A stretch of DNA of 64,000 nt from Bacillota bacterium (GTDB taxonomy: Bacteria > Bacillota > UBA4882 > UBA8346), in contig JAEYGI010000062.1 in the NCBI GenBank assembly GCA_023402395.1, positions 1 to 64,000 on the forward strand. The letters run 5' to 3'. The notes beneath the pieces were generated by a model. It searched no databases, was not told where the DNA came from, and saw only the letters and a list, made by a program, of their open reading frames with translations. The position numbers were made by a program, and so were the translations under genes. Positions 42,683-51,861 of this stretch are shown here, one piece after another. The first letter of the stretch is position 1, and the number at the start of each line of letters is the position of its first letter.

Positions 42683-43792
42683 TTAGTCGACAACCAACAT
42701 ACCGGGCCGGCTTAAAAGGACGCCGTCCACGGCGCAATTTACCGCAGGATACGCCACCGGCGCCGTAATCAGCAACGGGCCGGCCGCAGCGGCGATAAAG
42801 CCGTCTTCGGTTTTGGTGCCGGTGATCGAAGGGTTCCAACAAAACGCCTGATTCTCCCGGGCCGTGTCCTCCGTCTCCCCGGTCACTTTGATGTCCCGCG
42901 CGTAATACCCCATGGCGCCGCCCTGATGATGCAGGCGCCATTCATCGGGATACCCGAATTCCCCATAAGCGGCCAGACCGGTTTTAAACGGGTGATTCAA
43001 CGGAACGCCGGGCCGGGTGGCCGCGATCATCCGGCAATCGATCTCCAGGTTATCTTGATACTGACGCAATAATCCCGGATCCGGCTTGCCAAAATGCAAC
43101 ATCCGGGTGATCGTAGTAATCAGGCCCTGGTATCGGGCGTTGACACTGACCATAACGTAGCGGCGGATTAATTTTGCGGTGGGAATGGGATGGCGGTAGG
43201 AATAAATTCGTTCATCGGATGCAATCAAAAAACCGGTGGGATCGATCCGGTCCGGCCACAAAAGGGCTCCGATCCGGCCAGCGATTTCGCATTCGGAATC
43301 CCCCGGCTTGATCCCAAGCATCGTTTTTTCAACGGCCAACGACAGCTTCCGGCCCAGGAAACGATAGCGCTCGATCTCGTTTTCAGTCAGGCAGTAGCGC
43401 AACTCCTTGATTGCGCCGTCAAGATTGGGGCAATTGGCAAAAGGGACGTCCGCGCCCACCTTCGCGAGATCCCCGGCGACTTGCCGGGCCAGTTCCGCTT
43501 CGCGATCCGCGAACCATTCATATTCCAGCAATTCGAAGCCGAGTTCCCCCAGGCCTTCATCGTTCAGCATCCGGCCCGCTTCAATCCGGTTGGCGATCAG
43601 ATACCGCCCTTCCCGGGTGATTAACAGCGCGGTCACGCCCATCTCCGAGGCGATCCCGACCATATTCAGGCCGCCCGCGGTGAACCAGGAGAAATTGGCC
43701 TGCTTTTTCAGAAGGATCCCTGTCAGGCTTTTGGACTCCATCAATTCGTGGAGCCGTTGCTCTTTGATCAAAACCTCTTCCAATCTGGTCAT
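42683..43792 (-). CDS. M24-family (creatinase/aminopeptidase P-like) protein lacking metal ligands
   Basis: 369 residues from the ATG at 43792. Two-domain creatinase/prolidase fold: N-terminal ~130 residues, then the pita-bread domain. In place of the usual two metal aspartates I read MVSVNARYQGLITTITRML, where the D...D pair is absent, though HHQGGAMGYYARD is retained. Metal-independent creatinase-type chemistry or a binding role is thus likely. Encoded between tctC and tctB, so it should act on the transported compound or a derivative. Confidence 0.8.
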   Translation of the reverse strand: MTRLEEVLIKEQRLHELMESKSLTGILLKKQANFSWFTAGGLNMVGIASEMGVTALLITREGRYLIANRIEAGRMLNDEGLGELGFELLEYEWFADREAELARQVAGDLAKVGADVPFANCPNLDGAIKELRYCLTENEIERYRFLGRKLSLAVEKTMLGIKPGDSECEIAGRIGALLWPDRIDPTGFLIASDERIYSYRHPIPTAKLIRRYVMVSVNARYQGLITTITRMLHFGKPDPGLLRQYQDNLEIDCRMIAATRPGVPLNHPFKTGLAAYGEFGYPDEWRLHHQGGAMGYYARDIKVTGETEDTARENQAFCWNPSITGTKTEDGFIAAAAGPLLITAPVAYPAVNCAVDGVLLSRPGMLVVD

Positions 43793-43874
43793 CAAAAGCC
43801 ACCACCTTTAAATCGCCATGTGATAAAGTCCAATGATCGACTGTAGCCTTGCGGCATCCATTGCGAAACGGCTT

Positions 43875-43955
43875 TATCACTTGCTTCTTTGAACTTTTGT
43901 GTGCACCCGGGCCTTCGGCCCGGGTTTATCATAACGCTTTTAAAATGGGGAGCCG
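43875..43955. repeat. Intercistronic hairpin element, tct operon, copy 2
   Basis: ACCCGGGCC TTCG GGCCCGGGT: a perfect stem with a TTCG tetraloop. It sits just downstream of tctC. Flanking words CTTTTG...GT.CACCCGG and TTTATCA...CGCTTTTA match the 42590 copy. Confidence 0.65.
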
Positions 43956-43994
43956 AGGCCGGCTCCCCTATGCCCATCCTGGATAATCCACTTC

Positions 43995-44984
43995 TTATTT
44001 GTATTGATCTTTGTAACGGTCCCCCAGCTTATATTCGATGATTACTTCCTTCCAGCGTTTGTCCTCGGCCTTCATAAACTTGCGGAGTTCCCTGGGACCC
44101 AGGTACTTCAAAGGCCAGCCCATTTCGTCCGCTTTTTTCTTGAATTCCGGGTCATTCATGCAGTTCTTGAAGATTTGATCGTATTTGCTGATAATGTCCT
44201 TTGGCGTGCCTTTGGGCGCCATGATTCCACGCCACATCGTTCCGTAGAATTTGAACCCTTGCTCGGCCGCGGTCTTGACATCCGGGAAATTGGCCAGGCG
44301 CTGATCGGCGAAAACGCCCAAAATCCGCAGTTGCCCGGCGGCCGCCTGCGGAATGCCCTCAGGCGACGAACCGACCGCGCAATCGACGTGTTTACCCAGC
44401 AAGGCGGTGAAGGCCGGACCGCCGCCCTCGAACGGAATGTCCTTCAACTGGATCTTGGCGAATTTCTGAAAAGCCAGGCCCACCAAATGCGTTCCGCCGC
44501 CGCTGCCGGCATTGCCCATGGTGATTTTGCCGGGCCGCTTTTTGGCGTCAGCCACCAAATCGCGCAGGTCTTTGTAGGGAGAATCGAGCGGAACCATTAT
44601 GTAGCAGGGGATATCGGCGAACATCATAATCGGTTCAAAGCTGTCGACGCTGAAGGGAACCGCGCTCCAGTGGATCTTGGTGATGATCGGCGTGGTCGCG
44701 GAGGTCAGGGTATAGCCATCGGGTTTGGCCTTCATGGCTTCGGTGGCGCCAATGGCCGCGCCGCCACCCGGAACGTTCTTGACGATTAATTGCTGGTTAT
44801 TGGCGTATTTCGGGAATACGGAGCCCAGGGCCCGCATCAACAGATCAACGCCGCCCCCCGCCGACCAAGGGCAAATGAACTCCACCGCCTTGTTGGGGAA
44901 CGGCTCTGCGGCGCTGGTCAACCCGGGGATTGCGATCGCCGCGGCCAGAAGCGCCACCATGAACAATCTCAACGTTCTTTTCAT
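43995..44984 (-). CDS. tctC: Tripartite tricarboxylate transporter substrate-binding protein TctC
   Basis: 329 residues. Signal peptide 1-25 (LFMVALLAAAIAIPGLTSAA), then the TctC/Bug fold with PFPNKAVEFICPWSAGGGVD and GGGAAIGATEAMKAKPDGYT. Collects the carboxylate outside the membrane for TctAB. Start ATG with GGAGGGA upstream. First gene of the operon behind the LacI gene, which lies 53 bp upstream. Confidence 0.92.
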   Translation of the reverse strand: MKRTLRLFMVALLAAAIAIPGLTSAAEPFPNKAVEFICPWSAGGGVDLLMRALGSVFPKYANNQQLIVKNVPGGGAAIGATEAMKAKPDGYTLTSATTPIITKIHWSAVPFSVDSFEPIMMFADIPCYIMVPLDSPYKDLRDLVADAKKRPGKITMGNAGSGGGTHLVGLAFQKFAKIQLKDIPFEGGGPAFTALLGKHVDCAVGSSPEGIPQAAAGQLRILGVFADQRLANFPDVKTAAEQGFKFYGTMWRGIMAPKGTPKDIISKYDQIFKNCMNDPEFKKKADEMGWPLKYLGPRELRKFMKAEDKRWKEVIIEYKLGDRYKDQYK

Positions 44985-45037
44985 TGATTATCCCTCCGTT
45001 TCATATATTACACGTCAGACATTATCCGAGATGGATT

Positions 45038-46075
45038 TTAAACGATTCCACCCCCTTGCGGCAGCATCCTCACCGAAGCCCGTTCCGCGAGTCTGCCGGG
45101 GAGATAGATGGTTCGCGGCTGATAGGAACGCCCTTCCAGTTTTTCAATGAGGATCCTCGCCCCGTACGCGCCAATTTCAAAGTCAGGCAAAGCAATACAG
45201 GTAAACTCCGGGACATTCAGTACCGCCCAGGTCGGTTCACCGTAAATCAGAACCGACAGGTCCTCGGGGATCCTCAGATTGAAGCTGCGAATCGCTTTAA
45301 CGACTCCATCGGCGATATTGTTCTGGTCAACGAAAATCGCCGTGGGCTGAAACTCCTTCAATATCTGGTCGGCCACCCGGAAACCGGCTTCCGGGTCCCG
45401 AGCGCACTTCCGCATGACCACGTCTTCCGGGGCGATGTCGAATTCCCCGGCGGCCTTGAAGAAGCCGATGTTCCGGTCGAGCAACGTCTGGAGGCAGGTA
45501 TCCCAGCCGATATAAGCGATGCGCCGGTGACCCTTGTCCAATAAATATCTCACGCCGAGATAAGCGGCGGTCAAGTTGTCGGTTCCGACATAATCGATAT
45601 CCGCGCCAACCTTATCGATCTTGCGATCCACGATCACCAGCGGAATGCCGGAACGGCAAATATTTTCGACCGCATCGGCTCCTTCCGGCGTGGGGGCGAT
45701 GAGAAAGCCGTCAACCCAGTTGGCAATCAACTGGTTCACCAAGTCGACCTCTTTCCGGTGATTGTCGTCGGTGCTGCAGATCAACAACCGGTACCCCAGG
45801 TTATTGGCATATTTTTCGGCGCCGATGACAATGTGATTGAAAAAAATGTTCTCAAATTGCGGGACAACTACAGCCAGCAGCTTGCGGGATTTGCCCTTCA
45901 GGCGCTGCGCCAGTAAATTGGGCTGATAATTCAGAAGGTGAGCGGCTTCAATGACCCGATCGCGGAGTTCGTCGCTGACATACTTCCGGGAGTTGCCGTT
46001 CAATACCCAGGATACCGTGGCAACCGATGTTTGGGCCATCAGAGCGATGTCCCGGATCGTGGCTCGTTTACTCAA
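45038..46075 (-). CDS. LacI-family transcriptional regulator
   Basis: 345 residues. N-terminal LacI helix-turn-helix TIRDIALMAQTSVATVSWVL, hinge LLNYQPNLLAQRLKG, and the periplasmic-binding-type sensor to the end (NWVDGFLIAPTPEGADAV, YLLDKGHRRIAYIG). Start TTG at 46075 with AAGGCGGG upstream. Encoded directly before tctC in the same direction, so it is the likely repressor of the tct genes. A palindrome is 20 bp upstream of its start. Confidence 0.9.
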   Translation of the reverse strand: MSKRATIRDIALMAQTSVATVSWVLNGNSRKYVSDELRDRVIEAAHLLNYQPNLLAQRLKGKSRKLLAVVVPQFENIFFNHIVIGAEKYANNLGYRLLICSTDDNHRKEVDLVNQLIANWVDGFLIAPTPEGADAVENICRSGIPLVIVDRKIDKVGADIDYVGTDNLTAAYLGVRYLLDKGHRRIAYIGWDTCLQTLLDRNIGFFKAAGEFDIAPEDVVMRKCARDPEAGFRVADQILKEFQPTAIFVDQNNIADGVVKAIRSFNLRIPEDLSVLIYGEPTWAVLNVPEFTCIALPDFEIGAYGARILIEKLEGRSYQPRTIYLPGRLAERASVRMLPQGGGIV

Positions 46076-46095
46076 TTTCCCATTCCCGCCTTTTA

Positions 46096-46110
46096 GAAAA
46101 ACGTTTTTTC
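46096..46110. promoter_or_regulatory. LacI-type operator candidate
   Basis: GAAAAACGTTTTTTC, a near-perfect palindrome with the central CG pair typical of LacI-family operators. It is 20 bp upstream of the regulator start, consistent with autoregulation. A weaker AAAAATACGTTTTTA is at ~46373. Confidence 0.5.
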
Positions 46111-46330
46111 AATTAATTATAAAAACCCTCTCAATTATGCGACATAAGTATGTTGGAATTGTTACTAACATATTACCATGTTTTGTCTTATTTTACAAGA
46201 TTGAATTATTATTTAAAATTCAAATCATTATACCGACAACGACTTTTTGGAAATCGATGTTTGTAAAGAAATGTAATGTCAAAGATGGTCTCAACCGGAA
46301 AAGGCCGAAAACCGGCGCCATTAAATCGAT

Positions 46331-46361
46331 AAACACCCCCAGCCTAGGCCGGGGGTGTTTT
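46331..46361. terminator. Terminator hairpin
   Basis: ACACCCCC pairs with GGGGGTGT around AGCCTAGGCC, which itself is nearly palindromic; T-rich on both sides. It serves the tail-sheath gene ending at 46454. Confidence 0.75.
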
Positions 46362-46453
46362 AAAAAACAAAAAAAATACGTTTTTAGGGGCTATTTTTAT
46401 TGGTGGAACTATCACCAGGTTTTTTACAAATCAAGGGCCAACACAGGGAGCCT

Positions 46454-47611
46454 TCACTTCCGCGCCAACCGGGTCAACTTTAAAATCACGAATTTACCCG
46501 GATTGAGCGGGGCAAACCCGATCAGAACATTGACAATTCCCTGAGCCATCTCACGCTGGCTGGTTGTCTCCTGATCGCATTTTACAAAGTAAGCCTCCGC
46601 CGCGGTCTGGCCTTGAAACGCGCCCTGTTGAAACAATTCTTCCATGAAGCCGGTGATTTGATGCCGGAGACCGGCCCAGAGGCTCACCCCGTTTTCCCGG
46701 CTGGAAACCCACCGGGTGCCCTGATGCAAGCTTTCCTGAATAAACAGGGTCATTCGCCGGATGGTCAGATTACGCCATTCGGGGGGAAACGGCTCGGTTC
46801 CCGCCAGAGTTTTGGCTCCGGCAACCACCGCGCCGAACTCGCCCGTCCGGCGCAGGCAATTGATGCCCAGACTGTCCAGATAATCGATTTCCTTCGGGGC
46901 CAAGCTGTAACTAAGGCCCATAACCCCGGCAAGCTGAAGTTCGGCCCCGGACGGCTCATGCCAGATTCCATTGTTCAAGTCGTTCCGGCTTAAAAAACCG
47001 GCCACGGTTCCGCCCGGGCCAACCAGACAGGTCCGGTCCATGTTCAGGGGATCAACGATCCGGAGGTTTGGAAAATAAACAGCCAGATTCGGTTGACGGG
47101 TGTTGTCATGTTCCTTGAGCCAGCGCTTAACACCGGTAGGGTCAACCACCTCAACCGGGAGATCATATAAGAGTATCGCTCGCCGACTCTGGCAGTATTG
47201 GATCACCTCTTGCAGAGCGGTCTCGCGCTCCCGCTCCGACAGTTGGGAGAGGCTGGGGATACAAAGGAGATTGAAGGCTTCAACCTGCTCCAAGGCATAC
47301 AGCCCCGTCTTTTCGGCAGCTGTGCCCAGAATGTCAATAGATCGGCTATCCCGGCCCACCCGGACGAACCAGGCCTCCCGTCCCCCGTTTTTGAAAAACT
47401 GGGAGATGGCCAATCCGACAGCGATGGCGGGATTCAGATCGCCGAAGTTATGAATGAAATCGGCGATGCCGTTAAGCATTACCGGCTGATTGACCGGACC
47501 GCGCTGAGCGATTCCAATGAATGCCGCCACCGAGGTGGGAGCGCTCCGGATCGGCGGCAGAGCGGCGGGGATTTCCGGAGGATTGATTGATATCGAATCA
47601 AAATCTGCCAT
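46454..47611 (-). CDS. Contractile tail-sheath-like protein
   Basis: 385 residues from the ATG at 47611 with GAGGAG 4 bp upstream. Matches the sheath fold of phage and extracellular contractile injection systems: early FIGIAQRGPVNQPVMLNGIA and FGDLNPAIAVGLAISQFFKN, ending LIGFAPLNPGKFVILKL. The middle holds a variable insertion. No tube, baseplate, spike, ATPase or tape gene is adjacent: the neighbours are a LacI regulator and an amidohydrolase. It may be an orphan remnant or a repurposed sheath protein. Confidence 0.8.
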   Translation of the reverse strand: MADFDSISINPPEIPAALPPIRSAPTSVAAFIGIAQRGPVNQPVMLNGIADFIHNFGDLNPAIAVGLAISQFFKNGGREAWFVRVGRDSRSIDILGTAAEKTGLYALEQVEAFNLLCIPSLSQLSERERETALQEVIQYCQSRRAILLYDLPVEVVDPTGVKRWLKEHDNTRQPNLAVYFPNLRIVDPLNMDRTCLVGPGGTVAGFLSRNDLNNGIWHEPSGAELQLAGVMGLSYSLAPKEIDYLDSLGINCLRRTGEFGAVVAGAKTLAGTEPFPPEWRNLTIRRMTLFIQESLHQGTRWVSSRENGVSLWAGLRHQITGFMEELFQQGAFQGQTAAEAYFVKCDQETTSQREMAQGIVNVLIGFAPLNPGKFVILKLTRLARK

Positions 47612-47764
47612 GGTTCTCCTCGCAGTCTTGGATCTCATGTTGCCAATCAATAATCGGCAATCAGCGTTTTTCTTTATAATTCGATTTGAGGTCGGCTTTT
47701 CCTTCCATCGTTCTTCCAGTTTGACCACATCAAAAAGAAAACGGCTGCTTGAGCCGCCGCTTGG

Positions 47765-48703
47765 TCAATTTTTACTGAACCCCGTCAGCACCCGGAGCGC
47801 ATTCCTGCCCATAATCAGATCCTTTTCAGCCTCGCTTAGAAAGTCGGCGTAGGTTAAGACCATATCGGCCATTTGGCGGTAAGTATATAATTTCAGCGTG
47901 CCCGGAATGTCGCTGCCCCATAGGATCTTTTCGGCGCCGACCATTTCGACCGCTTCCTTGAGCAGGCCCAAAGCTTCCCGGCACGGAAAGTCCTCGCGCA
48001 GGCCAGCCCCGATGGCGGCCATTCCCAAATAAACATTGGGCTTTTGGCCCAGCCGGTTCAGCGCGTACCAGCGATCCTTCAAGTGAAGATTCTCCCGGTT
48101 CATTCCGCCCAGATGCTCCAGGATAAACGTGATCCCGGGGTAGGCGGTGGTCAGCCGGTCGAATCCTTCCACTTGATAACCGGCGTTGTTGGGCCGGCCG
48201 CTGTCCAGAATTACCGGCAAATTCCGCTCCGCCGCCAGCTCCCAGATCGGGGTAAAGCAATCATCCCCGATTTTTAGCCCCTTGTGAATGCCGCCCCAGC
48301 CCCAGCCGTCGCTCATTTCGAACTTCAGGACCGAATGGCGGGGATTGGCCGCATAGCGTCTGATAATTTCGGTCGCCCGCGGGTCCAACGGATCGACTTG
48401 AATGGTGCCGACAAACCGCTCCGGATACTTGGCAATGGCCGCGGCGATCTCGTCGTTAACCGTGCCGATCAGCGGATTCTGTAGCAGCACGGCTTGGCTG
48501 ATTCCGGCGAAATCCATCAGCGCCACGATCACATCCACGGGAAAGGTGGTTTCCCGGGAATACGGGGGCATGAATTGCATCTCCCCCGCGCCGGTCTTTA
48601 CTTTTCCATATGGCAGCCCTGAAGTGGGGCCGTCGCTGTTTCTGCCGTTAATCTCGTGAAAGAGATGGATATGGATATCGACGATGGTCCGTTCCTGGTT
48701 CAT
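47765..48703 (-). CDS. Amidohydrolase-family protein
   Basis: 312 residues, TIM-barrel amidohydrolase-2 type. The metal HxH motif is DIHIHLF near residue 9; later HLGGMNR at ~205 and GSDIPG at ~275 supply the remaining ligands. Often decarboxylases or lactonases of aromatic or sugar-acid pathways. Ends the upstream gene of a run that includes a flavodoxin, AraC regulator and uxuA. Start ATG with AAGGAG upstream. Confidence 0.8.
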   Translation of the reverse strand: MNQERTIVDIHIHLFHEINGRNSDGPTSGLPYGKVKTGAGEMQFMPPYSRETTFPVDVIVALMDFAGISQAVLLQNPLIGTVNDEIAAAIAKYPERFVGTIQVDPLDPRATEIIRRYAANPRHSVLKFEMSDGWGWGGIHKGLKIGDDCFTPIWELAAERNLPVILDSGRPNNAGYQVEGFDRLTTAYPGITFILEHLGGMNRENLHLKDRWYALNRLGQKPNVYLGMAAIGAGLREDFPCREALGLLKEAVEMVGAEKILWGSDIPGTLKLYTYRQMADMVLTYADFLSEAEKDLIMGRNALRVLTGFSKN

Positions 48704-48757
48704 GATACTGAGCTCCTTAGATTAAGATCATTTGAAAAGGTTCAATCCGAGGTTTGT

Positions 48758-49309
48758 TCACCGGCCGGTCGCCTCGTCCGGCGATGGTTGCTTGATATAG
48801 GCGATCAATTCATCGATATTCCGCTTGTCTGTAAAATCGGCCGGTTCGTCGAAAGCGGCCAGCATTCCTTGCTCATCGGGCGTTAATTCCTTTTTCCCCA
48901 TGATATTCCACTTCAATAAGGTCATCAGCAGTTTGTCAAAAAAACGGAGCTGATGATAATTAAAGCCGCCCCGAAGATAAAAGAAGCGGATCCGCCGCTG
49001 CTGCTCCGGGGTGAAGTTTTTGGCTACGACGTCACTGATGGCCTTGTCACTGGCGGACGATGCGCCGGTCGCGAAGACCACGACCTTTTTCCCGTCCAGT
49101 TGGTCCAGGTTTCCGGTGATCAGCTTTACGCCGTTGATTCCCACGGCATACAGGCCACCGCCGTAAATCACGGTATCATAAGCGGCCAGCCGCTCGGGAG
49201 CAATCTTGGAGGCTTCAAACAGGTCCGCCCCCAACGCCGCGGCGATCCATTCCGCGTATTTCCTGGCGAATCCTGTTTTCGACTTAAATATTACCACGGT
49301 TTTCATCAT
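48758..49309 (-). CDS. Flavodoxin-domain protein
   Basis: 183 residues. The FMN phosphate loop is KSKTGFARKYAEWIAAALGA, close to HemG/flavodoxin_5-type proteins. C-terminal extension LKWNIMGKKELTPDEQGMLA and the YIKQ ending match the protoporphyrinogen-oxidase-like flavodoxin group. Probably an electron-transfer or redox-relay protein in the cytoplasm; the true substrate is unknown. Two consecutive ATG codons at the start. Confidence 0.82.
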   Translation of the reverse strand: MMKTVVIFKSKTGFARKYAEWIAAALGADLFEASKIAPERLAAYDTVIYGGGLYAVGINGVKLITGNLDQLDGKKVVVFATGASSASDKAISDVVAKNFTPEQQRRIRFFYLRGGFNYHQLRFFDKLLMTLLKWNIMGKKELTPDEQGMLAAFDEPADFTDKRNIDELIAYIKQPSPDEATGR

Positions 49310-49430
49310 TTACACCTCGTAATATAAGAAGTCCGGTTCCAGCCACTCACTGCCATTTCATTTGATCTAATTCGCAATTCCCGCCCGGGTTCCTGCCAAC
49401 AGGAGCAGGGGCGCGCCGAAAATTAGACGA

Positions 49431-49458
49431 AAAAGCCGCGCCAAGACCGGCGCGGCTC
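49431..49458 (-). terminator. Terminator of the AraC-family gene
   Basis: AGCCGCGCC and GGCGCGGCT form a stem followed on the minus strand by TTTTTCGTC, 47 bp past the regulator's stop. Confidence 0.75.
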
Positions 49459-49504
49459 ATTATTTCATTATTTTATTATTTCATTTGATATTCCTAATTG
49501 GCCT

Positions 49505-50389
49505 TTAACGCGGGGGCAATTCCGCCTTTTCCAGCAACGCTTTGCAATAACCGGTGGGCGAGACGCCTTCCCGCGCCTTGAAACATTTGCTGAAATAGAA
49601 CAAATCCCGGAATCCGGTCAACGCCGCGACCTCGGAGATGCCATGCCCATCGGCGAGCAACTCTTTGGCTTTATTGATCCGAAGCCCGATCAGATAATCA
49701 ATGGGCGACGTCCCGGTAATTTTCCGGAAGATGCTGCCCAGATAGGACGGGCTGATCCGGATCTGCCGGCTTAGGTCCTCCAGCGTCAACGGCTCCGCGT
49801 AATGATGGGTCATGAACCGGATGACCGCATCCACTTTCTTTACTTGATCAAAATTGGCGCCGTTGCCGCTCCGCCAGAGCAACAACAGGCTGACGATCTC
49901 AATGAACAAGGAACGGCAACGCATGATCCGGTTCGGTTGCGCGGCGGCCCAGGCCTTGGTCAGTTCGTCGAAAAGCCCGCTCAATTTGTTATAAATGAAG
50001 TCATCGTCGATGCGCTGGACCGTGTCCAAGGGCAGCGGCGGCGCGGCCATCTCCCACCGGTCGCCGTTCAAGACCGGACAGGTATAATAAAAATCAATGG
50101 CGTAACATTTCATCAGCCGGTCCGGAAACGTATAACCCCAGCGATACTCTTCGGCCCGGAAATAAATCAGATCGCGCGGGGAGCCGCGGAACTCCCGGCC
50201 GTCGCAGCCGAAGGACGCTTCGCCGTCATAAATCAGGATCAGATTGTGCGGCCGGTGCCGGGCGGGAGCCAGATGCCAGTTCGGAGTGCAGATCCGTTCC
50301 ACCACATGCGCAAAGTGCGGAAAGATGTTTTGAATCGGATCGCTGGGATGAACCTGCTCGTCGTGACAATACCCGCTAAAGATCGGCAT
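49505..50389 (-). CDS. AraC-family transcriptional regulator
   Basis: 294 residues. N-terminal cupin-like sensor (residues ~25-180) and a C-terminal pair of helix-turn-helices (LTLEDLSRQIRISPSYLGSI, then EVAALTGFRDLFYFSKCFKA) ending in the AraC motif GVSPTGYCK. Encoded after uxuA (108 bp) in the same direction, so it is the probable regulator of uronate use. Confidence 0.88.
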   Translation of the reverse strand: MPIFSGYCHDEQVHPSDPIQNIFPHFAHVVERICTPNWHLAPARHRPHNLILIYDGEASFGCDGREFRGSPRDLIYFRAEEYRWGYTFPDRLMKCYAIDFYYTCPVLNGDRWEMAAPPLPLDTVQRIDDDFIYNKLSGLFDELTKAWAAAQPNRIMRCRSLFIEIVSLLLLWRSGNGANFDQVKKVDAVIRFMTHHYAEPLTLEDLSRQIRISPSYLGSIFRKITGTSPIDYLIGLRINKAKELLADGHGISEVAALTGFRDLFYFSKCFKAREGVSPTGYCKALLEKAELPPR

Positions 50390-50497
50390 CCGGCTTTCCC
50401 CTTTTCCTTGGCGGTATTTGGTTTTTTACGAAAAGTATGCCATACCCCCGCCCCTAAAACCGCGATTCCGCTTATGAAGATTCGGCCTCCAGCTCCG

Positions 50498-51580
50498 TCA
50501 CTCCTTTGGAAGATTCTTCATTTTGCCGATGGCCTCCCACAAGCCGTGCAGATACATGATGCCCATGGCCCGGTCGTACAGGCCGTATCCGGGCCGGGCT
50601 TGCTCATCCCAGACCATCCGGCCGTGATCGGGCCGCATGTATCCTTGGAAGCCGACATCATGATAGGCCCGCATAATCTCGAACATATCCAGCGACCCGT
50701 CGGCCGAAAGATGGGAAGTCTCATGAAAATCGCGGGCCGAAACGATCTTGACGTTCCGGATATGGGCGAAATGGATCCGGCCCATCGCGCCGAAGTACCG
50801 GACCAATTCGGGAATATTGTTGGCCGGATTGGCGCCGAGCGAACCGCTGCAGAGCGTCAGGCCGTTATAGGGGCTGTCCACCAGCCGGACGATCCGTTCC
50901 AGGTGCTCCCGGGTGTTGACAATCCGCGGCAGCCCGAAAACCGGCCAGGGCGGATCGTCCGGGTGAATCGCCATTTTGACGTCATATTCCTCACAGACCG
51001 GGATGATCCCTTCCAGGAAGTATTGCAGGTTCTCGGTCAATTTGGCCTCGGTCAGGCCGCTGTATTTCTCGAACAACACTTTCAGTGCTTTCAGCCGTTC
51101 CGGTTCCCAGCCCGGCAGGGAGAACCCCTTCGAGCCCCGCTCCATCTCGGCCATCATTTGAAACGGATCATCGGGAATCAGCCGTTCCTCATAGGCCAGC
51201 ACCGTCGAGGCGTCGTCCAGCGCTTTGGCGAGATCGGAACGGACCCAGTCAAAGATCGGCATAAAATTGTAGCAGATCACTTTGACCCCGGCCCGGCCCA
51301 GGCGCCGGATGGTCTCCCGGTAATTGTCAATGTAGCGTTCCCGGCCGGCCACGCCCAACTTGATATCGTCGTGGATATTGACGCTCTCGATCACTTCCAG
51401 GGTGAACCCGGCCGCGTTGATCTTCTCCTTCAACGCCTGAATCTTGTCCACCGGCCAGACTTCGCCCACCGGAATCTCCTGCAGGGCGGAGACGATTCCC
51501 GTAACCCCCGGAATCTGGCGAATCTGCCGCAGCGAGACGCTGTCGTCGGTCTCCCCGAACCAGCGAAACACCGTTTTCAT
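50498..51580 (-). CDS. uxuA: Mannonate dehydratase
   Basis: 360 residues. Dehydrates D-mannonate to 2-keto-3-deoxygluconate in hexuronate breakdown. Family markers: FRWFGETDDSVSLRQIRQIP at the start, FNMP at ~120 and the metal-binding HPDDPPWPVFGLPRI, HIRNVK and RPDHGR segments. Together with the secreted pectate lyase at 29.7 kb this fits growth on pectin. Start ATG with GGGGAGGG upstream; it heads the gene run toward AraC. Confidence 0.93.
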   Translation of the reverse strand: MKTVFRWFGETDDSVSLRQIRQIPGVTGIVSALQEIPVGEVWPVDKIQALKEKINAAGFTLEVIESVNIHDDIKLGVAGRERYIDNYRETIRRLGRAGVKVICYNFMPIFDWVRSDLAKALDDASTVLAYEERLIPDDPFQMMAEMERGSKGFSLPGWEPERLKALKVLFEKYSGLTEAKLTENLQYFLEGIIPVCEEYDVKMAIHPDDPPWPVFGLPRIVNTREHLERIVRLVDSPYNGLTLCSGSLGANPANNIPELVRYFGAMGRIHFAHIRNVKIVSARDFHETSHLSADGSLDMFEIMRAYHDVGFQGYMRPDHGRMVWDEQARPGYGLYDRAMGIMYLHGLWEAIGKMKNLPKE

Positions 51581-51861
51581 TCGAACCCTCCCCAGTCAAG
51601 TTGAAAATTTCACTCAAAGCCCGGCGTTCCAGAGCGGCTTAGCTGCGGATATACTTGGAATATATGACTTAATTAATCCGCTCGTCAACCCACCCTATTA
51701 TCGCCTTTATACTCTCAACTATACGACGGAAGCTTCAAAAGATCCATGGATTATCTGATTAAGTTTGTAATATTTAATTCGCTATTATGCTGTCATCCAT
51801 TTTCTTTCCCACCAGGCCCGATTTGGCTCCCAACCATCTCTGCTTTCAAACCTCCGTCCCC

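Noticed and set aside
46454..47611. Integrated prophage
   Set aside because: Only the sheath-like gene is present; no integrase, terminase, capsid, or attachment repeats seen.
49802..51604. 600-codon plus-strand frame
   Set aside because: Antisense to the AraC gene and uxuA, both firm family matches; long antisense frames are common in GC-rich DNA.
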